This document shows, piece after piece, positions 45,950 through 57,180 of a stretch of DNA of 64,000 bases. The stretch spans positions 4,300,001 through 4,364,000 of the forward strand of contig WPIO01000015.1 in assembly GCA_009760855.2 (NCBI GenBank), given 5' to 3'. Made by a program: the position numbers and the translations under genes. Each line of letters begins with the position of its first letter. Position 1 is the first letter of the stretch. The notes beneath the pieces were generated by a model, which was not told the origin of the DNA, ran no database searches, and was given only the letters and a program-made list of their open reading frames with translations. The stretch is from Cristatella mucedo (taxonomy: Eukaryota > Bryozoa > Phylactolaemata > Cristatellidae).

Positions 45950-46190
45950 TTCATTATTCGCGGCTCCTGAATAATAACGGCAAGAACCCGATTATGCGAT
46001 AATCCCTGGCTAAGGCAGCATACAAGCAGGCGGCGTGCGATAGCCAGGGAGTTTGTCCCTTTGCCGCCGAGCTGATTTATACTAAGCCGTACGAGAGTTG
46101 AGGAACACGGTGGCCGCTGTTGATAACTTGTAACCGTCCGTCGTTGCCAAATAGACTTCTCTACGATGCGGATTGTGGAAATAAATTCTG
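45950..46190 (+). mobile_element. dispersed foldback element, copy 3
   Basis: CTCCTGAATAATAACGGC and TATGCGATAATC match the left part of copy 1. GTAACCGTCCGTCG matches copy 2. AAATAGACTTCTCTACGATG with CGGATTGTGG is the common right end. An internal hairpin (CCCTGGCTA/TAGCCAGGG) spans 46004-46047. It lies within broken family B sequence. Confidence 0.5.
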
Positions 46191-46329
46191 TACTTCTGGT
46201 TCAGATCTAACGCACTCTTTCAGTCGAACTTTGGCGCTGCTCCGACGCTATATACTGTCTCGACTGCTTATTGACTAGAGCTATGCTTCTAACTCTTTAT
46301 TTCGCGGCGCAAAGTCAGCTGGCGATCAG

Positions 46330-46445
46330 CCCTAATGCGAAAGCCAAAAGCCGCTTAGGCTTTGAGTGCGCTTTTAGAAAACACTTATGCTTGTAGCCCT
46401 CTCAGTCCTTATGCCTTCGTGAACTTACAGACGGAGATACTTTGG
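46330..46445 (+). mobile_element. family B 3' end
   Basis: AAAGCCGCTTAGGCTTTGAGT and TGAACTTACAGACGGAGATAC match the family's 3' terminus. Confidence 0.65.
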
Positions 46446-46944
46446 TCTATATTCTAATTTTGATCGAGTTGTGATTGCACACGAATGACTAGTTTAGCAA
46501 ACAGAGTTAATCGTACTCAGCTAAAGTTGAAACGATCTCAGTGAGGAGCAGAAAGAGAAAGGTTTTTGTTGCCACCGCTGTCCTGCAGTTTGGACACTGG
46601 TCAAGAAGATGTTCTTATTGCATATAACATTATATTTCTAGAAAAATTGTTTCCATAAATGCATCGGATTTCTCTCAAGCAAATAAATTTGACGACAGCT
46701 CGCTAAACGGTGTGTTTACTTATCAAGATGCTATTGAGAAAAGCGCCATCTTGTATCATGCACGTCCAGCCTATGAAGAACAATTTAAACGGTGCATGGA
46801 ATCTTCCGGTTGAATCAGTGAGATCATGCAAATCTTATACGTTCTGTACAGTTTTTGAATAAAATTTGTTATGGCATTTTGATTATACATTGGCTAACTA
46901 ATTGAAGTGTCAGAGTGTTGATTTCGATATATAACTCTCATTTG
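46446..46944. other. AT-rich stretch without a recognised feature
   Basis: No coding or repeat signature was recognised. Confidence 0.35.
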
Positions 46945-47420
46945 CGATTCCGTTAAAGTATGGGGTACTACACGGACCAGTGCTTGGTCCACTTCTTTCC
47001 ACAATCTGCGATTTCCCACTCGTAATCACCAAACACAATCTAGTTTTTCATTCTCACGCAGATGAGAGACAACCGTGCCTGTGCATTGATCCCTACCAAC
47101 ATTCCAGCACGTTGACATCTCTTAACTCCCCTGCAGCATGCTATTCTGGCATGCATATTTGGGTGACAGCACATTTCACATAAAATTGAATGAAGATAAA
47201 ACCAACTTGCTAATTTTGGGAAAACCTGGTGTTACTTAGAAATTGATAAATCTAACCCTAAAAATGGGCTCGGCCAGTACGTCCCCTGAAGCCTTTCCAC
47301 GTATTCTGGGTGTCTTGTTCCAAAATGGTCTTTCACCAGATGATCACATCAGTCTTAAAGTCAATCCTGCCTACTTTCAAGTATTTACTATTACAAAATT
47401 ATGGTTGAATACTTAGACAA
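46945..47420 (+). mobile_element. decayed L2 RT fragment
   Basis: LGPLLSTICDFPLV and NLVFHSHADERQPCLCIDPYQ correspond to the RT core, with the catalytic YADD altered to HADE. Confidence 0.75.
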
Positions 47421-47714
47421 GCGGCAATTCTCAGTGGCTGCCGAACATAGCAGGCGTAATGATTGCAGCTTGACACGCAGTTCGTATTACTAAACATACA
47501 CACATTCATTCTGGTAGTTTCACAGGGGATTCGGCTCGAGCACTTAGAGCTTAAAAAATTTAAAGCGGAGCCTATTGAACGTCGAATGAGATCTGTGGAC
47601 TGATCAGCTTGAGTTTACGGGTCTTTCACTGCTCGAGGCTATCTTAATCTTGCTAATCTTGTTTTGTATTGTCTAGCCTCGCAGCAGACTTCCACTAGGT
47701 ATTCTCGCAGCCTC
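47421..47714. other. no recognised feature
   Basis: It lies between two L2 pieces. It may be diverged L2 or inserted DNA. Confidence 0.35.
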
Positions 47715-47866
47715 TCTGATTTACGAAATTGAAAGAATACCGAAGCCAAGTTGGTCAATGCGTTGGAGACATCTTTTTTCGTCGACTTCTATAACTCACT
47801 CACTCGCTCGTCTTCTTGTCTGTTCAATAAGAACCTTACAGCTGGTGTTAAACTCAGCAGCTAATA
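47715..47866 (+). mobile_element. L2 piece before a tiny nested insertion
   Basis: It encodes AKLVNALETSFFVDFYNSLT and a degenerate LTAGVKLSS, breaking at CAGCAGCTA. Confidence 0.7.
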
Positions 47867-47928
47867 ATGATAATTATAGTAGTAGTGATAATATTGCATT
47901 TGATGTAGCGCCCTCAGAGAACTCAGTT
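47867..47928 (-). mobile_element. tail-only L2 insertion (about 60 bases) in L2
   Basis: An AAT-like stretch and GTAGCGCCCTCAGAGAACTC form an antisense stem-loop tail of only about 60 bases. The host L2 resumes at GGCTCATCTGTCGTGAAC. Confidence 0.7.
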
Positions 47929-48420
47929 TAGGCTCATCTGTCGTGAACATCGAAACTGCCTCGTGAAACCACTTCTCGCCTACCAGCACTGGCTCCCCAG
48001 CAGGCAGTATATCGATCTCGAGTGGGTCTGTCTCTCACTTGTTTCGCCCTTTCATTCTTTTGCTCCGGCTCGCGTATCCGAAATGCCTCCTGATCAGACT
48101 TTTAATCTTAGCGCCAAGTCGTCTAGGCATGCCACAAGCTAACCTCAAATCCTCTAGATACTTTGCCTGCAGTTTGCTTGCTCCCATAGTATGGAACTCA
48201 GTAATGACTGACCTTCCGAAGTTCCATGATTTGACATATAAAATTAAGGTAAAAATTAATCTGCGCATCACAGGATTCCGTGCTGATTCCGTGCGAATCG
48301 TCTTAATGAGCGCTGACGTTGTGCTTTTTATCCCTAATCAATTGACACGCTTTGTCTCTAGTCTATGAAAAGTGCATCGAAAGGCGTTTAGCCCTATTGG
48401 GGCACCACACAATTATCTAA
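47929..48420 (+). mobile_element. L2 C-terminal and 3' piece after the nested insertion
   Basis: LICREHRNCLVKPLLAYQHW and later NLKSSRYFACSLLAPIVWNS are diverged versions of the C-terminal domain. A degenerate tail lies at 48370-48415. Confidence 0.7.
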
Positions 48421-48674
48421 TTATTTTCAACTTATTAAATTTATACAAAGAGCGCGACAGACAGTCAATCTTAGCGACCATCCGCTGGTAACTAATTCGT
48501 CGCTACTGAGCCCTTACACAACAACACTTATACCTTATACTCGCGGTCTTCAATTTTTCAATACAACATTTCGTACAGACAATTTTGGTCGGGTTCGCGC
48601 TAGTTATTAGTATTGACTGCTACCGTTTCGATTCGCATTGATTCCTTGTCTTTATTAATAGTAAATGCAGGACC

Positions 48675-49068
48675 CATGCTTCGTACAAGCCTCAAATCCT
48701 TTGGAGACCGCACCTTTAGTTTTTATGATCCCAAACCTGGAACTCACTCCCGACTTGCTTCACGACATCTCCTGACTTGACCACGCTCAAAAAGAAACTA
48801 AAAACGCACCCTTATATCACAGAACTTAGTGAGTCCCTGTGATCGGTCCTTTATTTACTTATGCGTGCTACCACTGTGCATGCTGCCACTAACCACACTT
48901 GCATGCTGATCCTGTGCATGTCATCCCTAACCATGTTATTCTTGCTGCTTATCGAGCACCTTACCACTAATCATTCAATCGTGCTTACTTTGCAGCAAAT
49001 GCAAAGTGCGTAGAAAGAGATTGAATTCTCTAAGGGCATCATATTAAATGTATTACTATTATTTTTTA
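48675..49068 (+). mobile_element. L2 3' fragment with tail
   Basis: It covers the last coding blocks, the complete 3' UTR (GTGCATGCTGCCACTAACC) and the stem-loop tail ending in ATT repeats. Confidence 0.85.
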
Positions 49069-49349
49069 GGTCCTTGTAGGTCTAGCTGGTCAATTTTGCT
49101 AGGATCACTGCTTTTATAGGGCAGATGAAGGGGCGAGTTGATGAACTTACGATTGCGACGAGTTGATGCCACTGCGCTGGGATGTAGGCCCAGAGGAAGT
49201 ATTTGGAAAAGCCACCGGCATAATTTGTAATAATAAATAATTTTTCTGGTTCAAATTTCTAAGAAAAAAAGAAAGCCGTACCAGGTGATAGGTGGACCTG
49301 GTAATAGCCCTCTGTTATCTGCCTGGAGCAGCTTCGCTGCAGTGCTTCT

Positions 49350-49978
49350 ATAATAATACTAATAATGCACTTGATAAAGCGCCCTCAGAGAACTCAATCT
49401 CTCTCTAGGCGCTTTGCATTTGCTGCAAAGGAAAATGCAATTGAATGGTGACTAAAATCATGCTTGATAAACAAAAAAATTAATAACTTGGTTAGGGGTG
49501 ACATGTACAGGGTCAGCATGCAAATGTGGTTAGTGGCAGCATGCACAGTGTCAGCACGCTTAAGCACATCAAGGACGAATCACAGGGACCCACTAAATGC
49601 TGTCTTAAATAGGTGTGTTTTAAGTTCCTTTTAAATGTGGTCAGGTCAGGGGATGTTCTGACGCAGGTCGGGAGGGAGTTCCAGGCTTTGGGAGCATACG
49701 AACTAAATGCACGGTCTCCAAAGAATTTGAGGTTTGTACGAGGTATTTGTAGACTGTTGGATTCCGAAAAGCGGGTGGTACAATGATTGGCCTGTTGGGG
49801 GAGTATATCTGAGAGATAGGCTGGAGCCAAAGAAAGAAGTGACCTAAAAGTGAGCGACAAAACCTTGAAGTCAATCCGTTGCTTGACTGGTAGCCAGTGC
49901 AGGTCGGCGAGAAGTGGTGTAATGTGGCAACTGCGACGCTCACGACAGACAAGCCTAGCTGCGGAGTTTTGCACCAGC
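49350..49978 (-). mobile_element. young-looking 5'-truncated L2
   Basis: The C-terminal frame is intact from QNSAARLVCRERRSCHITP to FKRNLKHTYL over about 150 residues. The 3' UTR and tail are complete, with an AAT run. The 5' end is abrupt at GTTTTGCACCAG. Its intact frame contrasts with most other copies. Confidence 0.9.
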
Positions 49979-50221
49979 CAGCATCAACCACGAACTACGC
50001 GCCTATCCATTAGCTGTTGCAGTAGCTATTCAACTGAAACGAGCCGGTGGCTTATAACATAGTCATTCTCATTGGATCTAAAAAGACTTCGCAGCAGATA
50101 TGACACTCGCACTGAAGGCACTTTTCGCAGTTCATAGAATCAACTGGTGGCTAAAGCCCATACAGCTATGGCCACTGTTTGCTTAATACACCTTAATATT
50201 AATATTATTATTAATAAAAAA

Positions 50222-50432
50222 GTACTAGCTAATTGAACAGCCTCTTTTTATATAGCGACAGAAGAGCTTTTACGGCTATCAGCACCGCTTGCAGCGGCGA
50301 TAAAGGATCGCCCACCGCGGAATCGTTATGATATTAATCTGATTTTTGCTGATCCCAGCATTTGAACCCATGACCTCGGGACCGAGGTCGTGAAAAGAAA
50401 CCGCCTCAGCTAGTGGGCCATTGTGGCTCTTT
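50222..50432 (-). mobile_element. SINE A copy with internal insertion
   Basis: The body (AACAGCCTCTTTTTATATAG, GGCGATAAAGGATCGCCC) and head (CATTTGAACCCATGACCTCG) are separated by about 35 extra bases (TTATGATATTAATCTG). Confidence 0.65.
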
Positions 50433-51417
50433 GTTATAGCGCCCTCAGAGAATTCAATCTCTTTCAAGGCACTCTACATTTCCTGACAAGGAAGCACGAT
50501 CAAATGGTTAGTGGTAGCGTGCTCAATGAACAACCAGCTTAACGTGGATATAGTTGACATGCACAGGGTCAGCATGTAGATTTGGCTAGTGGCAGCATGC
50601 ACATTGTCAGCGCGAATAAGCACGTTAATGAAGAATCACACGGGCTCCCTAAAGGCTGTGAGAAATAAATTCATTTTTAGTTTTTATTTAAATGTAATCT
50701 AGCCAGGGGATGTCGTGACACCTTTCGGAAGTGAGTTCCAGGCTTAAGGAGCATGCGAACTAAAGGCACGATCTCCAAATGATTTGAGGTTTTTACTAGG
50801 TATAGGTAAACAATTAAATTAAGAAAAGTGTGTGGTACGATGCTTAGCCTGGTGGGGGAGTAGATCTGATAGGTAGGCTGGGGCCAGACAATGAAGAGAC
50901 CTAAAATTGAGTGACAAAACCTTGAATCTGATGCGTTGCTTGACTGGCAGCTAGTGCAGGTCGGCAAGAAGAGGTGCGATGTGGTAAGTGCAACGCTCAC
51001 GACAGACAAACCTAGTTGCAGAGTTTTGCACCAGCTGTAAACGCACGATTGCACAAGCCAATAGGCTAGAAAGCAGAGTTACGTAAGTCGCGACGGGATG
51101 TCACAAACACATGGATACTTTAGATGTGGTAGCCATGTCTAAACAAAACAAGTCCAAATTTTAGCAATGTTATGTAACTAAAAGTACGCAGACTTGACTG
51201 TGGAGCTGACGTAGTCGTCCTATGAAAGGTCACTTTGGAACAGGAAACCTAAATTTCCTGCAGATTCAGCTGGAGATATGCTGTCGGAGCCAATTGTGAG
51301 CGATAACCTTTGCAGTTTCTGAAACACACTTGGTTTTCCCATAATTAGTAAGCTGGTTGTATTATAATCCAATTTAAGAAAGTTTGCTGCCAACCATGTG
51401 CGGATGTTATCAATACA
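50433..51417 (-). mobile_element. L2 with 5' inversion, main (3') segment
   Basis: The minus strand contains the tail, 3' UTR and coding part back to the RT region after the YADD box (TWLAANFLKLDYNTT). It stops at 51417. The preceding part of the element is found next to it in opposite orientation. Confidence 0.85.
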
Positions 51418-51424
51418 TCTACCA

Positions 51425-51690
51425 GATCCTATCTCAGTGGGAGACTTTAGAGTGTTGATGTGAATGGGCAGAGATCATCCAAGGAACCTCTGAAATTTGG
51501 GGTACCTCCGGGCTCCGTGCTTGATCTAGTTCTTTTCACGGTTTATACTCTCCCTCTAGCCGATGTGATTGCCAAGCACAACCTAGGCTTTCACTTCTAT
51601 GCGGACGACACTCAGTTGTACCTTTGCTTTGATCCCTCCCAACCTTCGAGCACGTCGAATCCTCTCAACTCCCTTCCTTGCAATTCCCCG
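51425..51690 (+). mobile_element. L2 with 5' inversion, inverted 5' segment
   Basis: It encodes [29 protein letters not shown] and [17 protein letters not shown]. This is exactly the stretch that precedes the neighbouring minus-strand segment, ending where that one begins. The arrangement matches twin-primed reverse transcription. Confidence 0.8.
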
Positions 51691-51699
51691 AAAGTCAAC

Positions 51700-51765
51700 T
51701 GCAGGGGTCAACCAGTCGGGGTCAACCACTCGGGGGTAAACCGCAGGGGTCACCTGCCTCGCACG
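51700..51765. repeat. short imperfect repeat of GGGGTCAACC units
   Basis: Four units resembling AGGGGTCAACCA and CGGGGTCAACCA occur in a row. Confidence 0.7.
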
Positions 51766-51899
51766 GTGAGACAAGACGTACCAAGGACTTGGAATGCAGC
51801 TGTTTTACGAGGCTGGTTTATCACGATTGGAGATTCTATTATCCTATACTAATAATCAATAGCAGTGATCCCTCGGGAGGATGGAGCTTTGAGACGGTT

Positions 51900-52740
51900 C
51901 AAATCCTAATGGCCCGATCGTTTTTAGTCCGCACAGTGCGATGCTCAAGTGTCAGCCAGCTGACCATTGGAGTGGGTCGCCGAGGTCAGTTCTGGGCAAT
52001 TTGTCTGTCCTCCGTTTACATGTACCCCATCGGAAAGTTAAACGGAGCCGTGGCATCGGCTACTATTTTATTTATTGACATCGGCATTTATTTTCTTTAT
52101 TTATTATATATTTATTTATTGGCATCGGCTACTATTTCTACGCGGGCGATTTCCGGCTGCGTTTTCTTAATTAGCCAGAATAGCAGTTAACATATTCCAG
52201 TGGTTCATCCACGTGTCTCCTTGTTGAAAGAGCGTCGATGGATTTCGGTTGACCAACGGATGAAGAGTAAACTTTGTACGCTGACACACAAGGTCACGCC
52301 ACACCTTAGCTCCTTCATACCTAGCTGAACAACTGCTACTCCAGTTTCACCCTCCTCGCGCCCTCAAGACATCTATGAACAATCGATTAGATGTTCCACT
52401 CCTTCGCTTAAATACCATTGGCGACAGAAGCTTTTGCTTTGCAGGTCCTATATTTTTGGAACTCACTTTCACGATTCATACGCAATGGCATCTACTCACG
52501 CTGCCGACTATTGCACCTCCTTTCCAGCCGTCCTGAGCTACTATTTCTATGCTACTCACTACCTCGTTTGCTCTCATGACTTAGTGATGCTTTTTACTCT
52601 CTTTGTTGCGTGAGATGAAGTTTCTTGGCTACCGAATGTGTACCGAAAGCCGATTAGGCTCCGAGAGCGCAACAGAAAACTCCTGACGTAACATCCACAT
52701 AGTCTTTGTGGCTTTGTGGAGTCATAGTTAGAGTTATAGT
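51900..52740 (+). mobile_element. family B LINE, RT end to 3' terminus
   Basis: SQLTIGVGRRGQFWAICLSS and MYPIGKL belong to the RT. LLKERRWISVDQRMKSKL and the 3' blocks TTTGTGGCTTTGTGGAG complete the element. Several frameshifts are present. Confidence 0.75.
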
Positions 52741-52984
52741 GCATTATAGAACGCTAACGTGCCTAAGAATAAACTCTCAAGGAGTCCTTGCAGCAGCAGA
52801 TCTCCGTCGTTTTAGTCGAGTTGTGCAATTTCTGGGCGAAGAATTATGTCTAAACGGTTTGGAATCTTCACAGGCAAGAGCCTTCCTACACAGGAATTCG
52901 ATCCAGGCCATCGAGACAGGCAGCCTCAGTGCGCTTCCGATCAAGCGGTACGGCAGGTTTTTGCAGGGCACTTGCAGGGGGGGG

Positions 52985-53202
<218 letters not shown>

Positions 53203-53404
53203 TGAAGGCGGTCCTGCGTTCAGAAACATGAAAGAAAGCTTTGTACTTTGGGCAACGCACTTGGTGTATTTTTTACCGGTGCTCACAACTTACAGAGCGC
53301 GCGCCTTCCGCTTATAGGTTAAGTCTGGGATGTGCGCTTCATATGTGCGCCGAGCTAGCCTCTTTGGTGGTAATTTTGTGCGCGTGAAAAGAGTGGAATC
53401 TGGA

Positions 53405-55100
53405 GCCATCGATGCCGCGCATAAAGAGGAATATGCTGGAACGGAATAGACCCGATGCAGAAATGGAGAAACTGAAACAGCTTCAGAGGGAGTACTGCTT
53501 GAAAGGATCAGCTCAGGAATCGGTTCGGATAAAGGCTAGACTCATAAAAGAAACGCAACACATTTACAAATCTGATAGCTTCAAAGAAGGTAATTCAGAA
53601 AGCAACGCTATTCCAAGAAAACCTCTCGCCCATTCTCCCTTTTTCCGTTCCTATTAAAGACTGGAAAAAGTTGCGGCGGAACAGCTGAGCTCTTAGATTG
53701 AAACTTCAAACCTAGAAAGCAATTTCTAGTCTGGCTTTAGAGCTAATCACTCCACAGAGTCGGCATTGCATAGGGTGTATAACGACCTTCTCAGAAATCC
53801 AGACTCAGGTAAAGTCTCTTTGCTTGTCTTGCTCGATCTTTCGGCAGCGATTGATGCAATCGATCATCAAGTCTTTCTCGAGTTTTCCCCTCATCTCGAC
53901 TGGGCATCGCTGGCACTGCTCTGCAATGGTTCAAGTCATCTCAGTGCGAGACTCCAGAGTATTAATGTGAATGTAAAAATCATCTGAGGAACCACTTAAG
54001 TATGGACTACCTCAGGGGTCTACGCTTGGTCCGATTCTCTTCACAGTACCTTTGCTTTGATCCCTCCCAGCCCTTAAGCACGGCGAACTCTCTCAACTCG
54101 CTTGCTGCATGTATTGATGACATCCGCGCATGAATGGCAGTGAACTTCATCAAATTAAATGACGCTAAGAACCAACTTACTCGCTACGGCCAAATAAGTG
54201 TGACTCGGAAATTGGAAAGATTAACGCTCAAAATGAGCTCTTCCAGCATATCTCACGTTGCATCTACACAAAATCTAAAACGTTCTGTTCCAAAGTGTCT
54301 ATGCACTAGACTACCACATTAGCTACAAAGTAAAGTCTCCTTACTTTCAATTACATGACATTGCTAAACTTCGGACTTGGTTAGAGAGAGATACAACATC
54401 AAATTGATCCATGCATTGGTAACATCCTGTCTTGACTTCTGCAACTAACTGCTTGCTAGTCTACCGGCCTGTGCACTCAGGCGCTTTTAGCTAGTGCAAA
54501 ACTCTGCAGAAAGCCCTGTCTTTCGTGAGCGTTGGAGTTGCCTTATCACACCACTTCTAACCGACCTACTCTGGCTGCCGGTGAAGCAGCGTGTATCAAC
54601 TTCAAGCTTTTGTCATCAACTTTAAGATCCATTCGCATTCTCTAGCTCCAGCCTACCTATCCCAACTACTCCCCCACCCGTCAGGCTAGGCATCATGCCA
54701 CTCGCGTTTCCGAATCAAATTGCTTAGTTACACCTTGTACAAACCTAAAATCTCTCGTGACTGTGCATTTAGTTCCTATGCTCCCAAAACACGGAACGCA
54801 CTCCCGACTGACATCACGAAATCCTATGACTCGACGACATTTAAAAATAGCTAAAAATTCACCTGTTTTCGAATTTAATGGGTCTGTGTGATTTGTCATT
54901 TGTGTGCTTATGCGTGCTGACACTGCAGGCTGCCATTAACCACATTTATATGCTGATAGTGTGCATGTCGCCCTAACCTTTGCTTTGCTCGCTGACATTG
55001 TTCACGCTATCACTAACCGTTTGATCATGCTTTCTTTGGCAGCAGGCGTTTAAGTTCCTAGAAAGAGGTTAAGTTCTCCGAGGGTTCTATGTAAATATAT
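53405..55100 (+). mobile_element. L2 copy, pre-RT region to tail
   Basis: The open stretch 53412-53650 (KQLQREYCLKGSAQESVRIK, ARLIKETQHIYKSD) resembles the linker between endonuclease and RT. RT blocks then follow: FQSGFRANHSTESAL, VLLDLSAAIDAIDHQVFL. Then come decayed palm and C-terminal blocks and a stem-loop tail at about 55055-55095. An internal deletion removes part of the RT around the YADD box. Confidence 0.8.
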
Positions 55101-55512
55101 TTATAATATGATTATAATAGTTAACATAAAGGGCTCCCGAATTTAAGGTATCGTAGAAGAGTAACGAAGACCCAAGCTCGCTCTCTGCGCTAGGGCGAAA
55201 ATGCCGAAATCGACTTCTGTAATCAAATGACAATTTACAATTACGCGTAATTTAATAAAAAAGTAAGAATACATAATGCAGCAATACAAACTACAATGTT
55301 TACAATTTACAATTACGCGGCGACAAATCGCACGAAAGTCCCTGCGCCTCGAGAGGCTCGAGCTTTCGCGCGAGAGAACGCGAGACGATGCTTCGCTATT
55401 GTCCTTTCCGGAGGGGTGAGCATTAGCATACTTCACTTTAGCGAGAGCTATACGCGAGTGCACCCTGCGGTCTCAGCGAATCTCCGCCATCCTGTGCAAT
55501 CTACGCTAATTA

Positions 55513-55835
55513 CGCAAGATTATCAGGAAATTGGCTGGGCACGAAGCTCCGACTTGGATTACATAGTAAAATATACTATCGTTCGAGCGTGCTCATAGAA
55601 AGTTTGCGCGCGCGCGCGTTCTTACGTAATTCCCTCCAATCGACTCTAACGACCCGGCAAAGTCCGCTGTCCGCGGCCCGGGATGGCTGCAGTCGACTAC
55701 AAGGAATTGCACGAGAACGCGCGCACGCGCGCGCGAAATGCCGATACATTATTTTCGAACACTTGAACGATAGTGCGATAGTATATGCAATCCAATTTGG
55801 AGCTTTTCGCAGCCAATTTCCTGACGGATTTCCTG
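55513..55835. repeat. large imperfect inverted repeat (foldback), arms about 130 bases
   Basis: The left arm (55513-55645: CAGGAAATTGGCTG, TTGGATTACATA, TACTATCGTTCGAGCGTG, GCGCGCGCGCGTTCT) is matched in reverse by the right arm (55700-55835), with about 55 bases between. Each arm includes a GC dinucleotide run. No coding capacity was seen. It is MITE-like in form, but no terminal duplication was identified. Confidence 0.75.
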
Positions 55836-56090
55836 ATGAATTTCAGATTCATATGGATTGTGTTTAGTGTCCAGCGTCTTTGGCACCCCTTGGCGTTAGG
55901 ATGCGAGTGCGCAATTGAATGAAATTCGGTGAGTGCGTTATAACGACGATGCACTACGATATCCACGTAAAACTCGAGCTTCTTTATATTTCTGGTCGAT
56001 TTTTGCGTAATAATTATTTGAAGTTGATTCTGGCAGATTGAGATTGAATTTATTGAGCCCGCTACGCGTGCAGTAAAGTAATGTATTGGT

Positions 56091-56262
56091 GAGCCGCGAT
56101 GGCACACTAGGTAAGGCGGTTGCTATATACGAACTCGTTTCCGGGGTCGTGGGCTCGAATCCTGCGGTGGGTGATTCTGTATTGCCGCTGCAAGCGGTGG
56201 TGATAGCAGTAAAGGCTCTTCTGTCGCTCTACAAAAGAGGCTGTTTAGTCAGGTAGTATTTT
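56091..56262 (+). mobile_element. SINE A copy
   Basis: GTGAGCCGCGATGGCACACT, GGTAAGGCGGTTGC, box B GGGCTCGAATCC and the body AGCAGTAAAGGCTCTTCTGT are present. Confidence 0.85.
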
Positions 56263-56424
56263 TTTCTTTTAGTATGCCTGAATACAGGGACGGCATTCGT
56301 TGTAACGTCTTTACTCTTAAGCAGAATGTCCATGCAGACGTTGTTCGCTAAGAAGCTGCCGACAGCGATTGATTCTTTCGAAATAGGATGCTCGCACGCT
56401 AGTAGGTCAATCGCCGCTCTGCTA

Positions 56425-56570
56425 TGATCCAGCGGTTAAAGTGCCCGCCTCGACTCAAGTCAAAGTGAATGCATTTGATGACCAAGGCTGCGGTGGGCTC
56501 GAGCCCCGCGGTATATGTGAAGCGCCTTAATAGAGATTATTTTTCTAGCGACGCTATAAAAATGAATTAT
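56425..56570 (+). mobile_element. SINE B copy
   Basis: Box A TGATCCAGCGGTTAAAGTG and box B GGGCTCGAGCCCCG are followed by the tail GTGAAGCGCCTTAATAGAG and CGACGCTATAAAAATGAATT. Confidence 0.8.
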
Positions 56571-57089
56571 TTTTTATTCGTCTGATATCACCTCTACCGG
56601 AATCCAGGGCCTTATAGGAGCTAGGTTGTTCGTATAGCGGGGCCGGACGTTCGAAATGTATGGCCGGATGCCCGAAAGGGTGCAGCCTTCTAGCGCATAA
56701 TCGTGGCGCTTTGTCGACAAGTACTCGGCGATTGCTCATCGGCTAGAAGTAGAACATAATTTCCTCTTTGGTGACGGCTCAAGGGGCGTAGGGAAAAAGA
56801 GCGGAGGCCCAGATCGCATCCACCACTCTTAGGGGGGGGGGGGGAGATATTGCCCTGCCTTCCCGCTCTCGCACCGCCACTGAAAGCTGAAGTCATTTCA
56901 TTGTGCCCCAATCCCATCGCCGCTAGAGCTGCAGTAAAAAGGAGGTTAGCGCATCAATAAATTCCTGAAACCTTAGTTTCTATGTCCTGCGTAAAGTAGC
57001 AGTGGTATCGGCTGTAAGCTATTGAGCGCTCACAGAGCCCCGGAAATAGAGGGGTACTAGAAGTTTCGCGAAGCTTAGCCGTCTCTTCA
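56571..57089. other. no recognised gene
   Basis: An AATAAA on the minus strand (near 56571) could serve the dystroglycan gene, but it is about 1.9 kb past the stop. A G run lies at 56831-56844. Confidence 0.3.
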
Positions 57090-57180
57090 ATAATAATATT
57101 GCATTTTTATGGCCCCCCTCAGAGAGCTGAATCTCTTTCTCGACACTCCAGAGATGCTGCATAGGAAGCTTCGTCGGCAA
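57090..57180 (-). mobile_element. L2-type 3' tail only
   Basis: AATAATAATATTGCATTTTT and CCCCTCAGAGAGCTGAATCT form the antisense tail without coding sequence. Confidence 0.7.

Noticed and set aside
53412-53657. Small independent gene (81 codons, Lys/Glu-rich)
   Set aside because: It runs directly into L2 RT sequence in the same orientation and resembles the linker before the RT, so it is part of the LINE.
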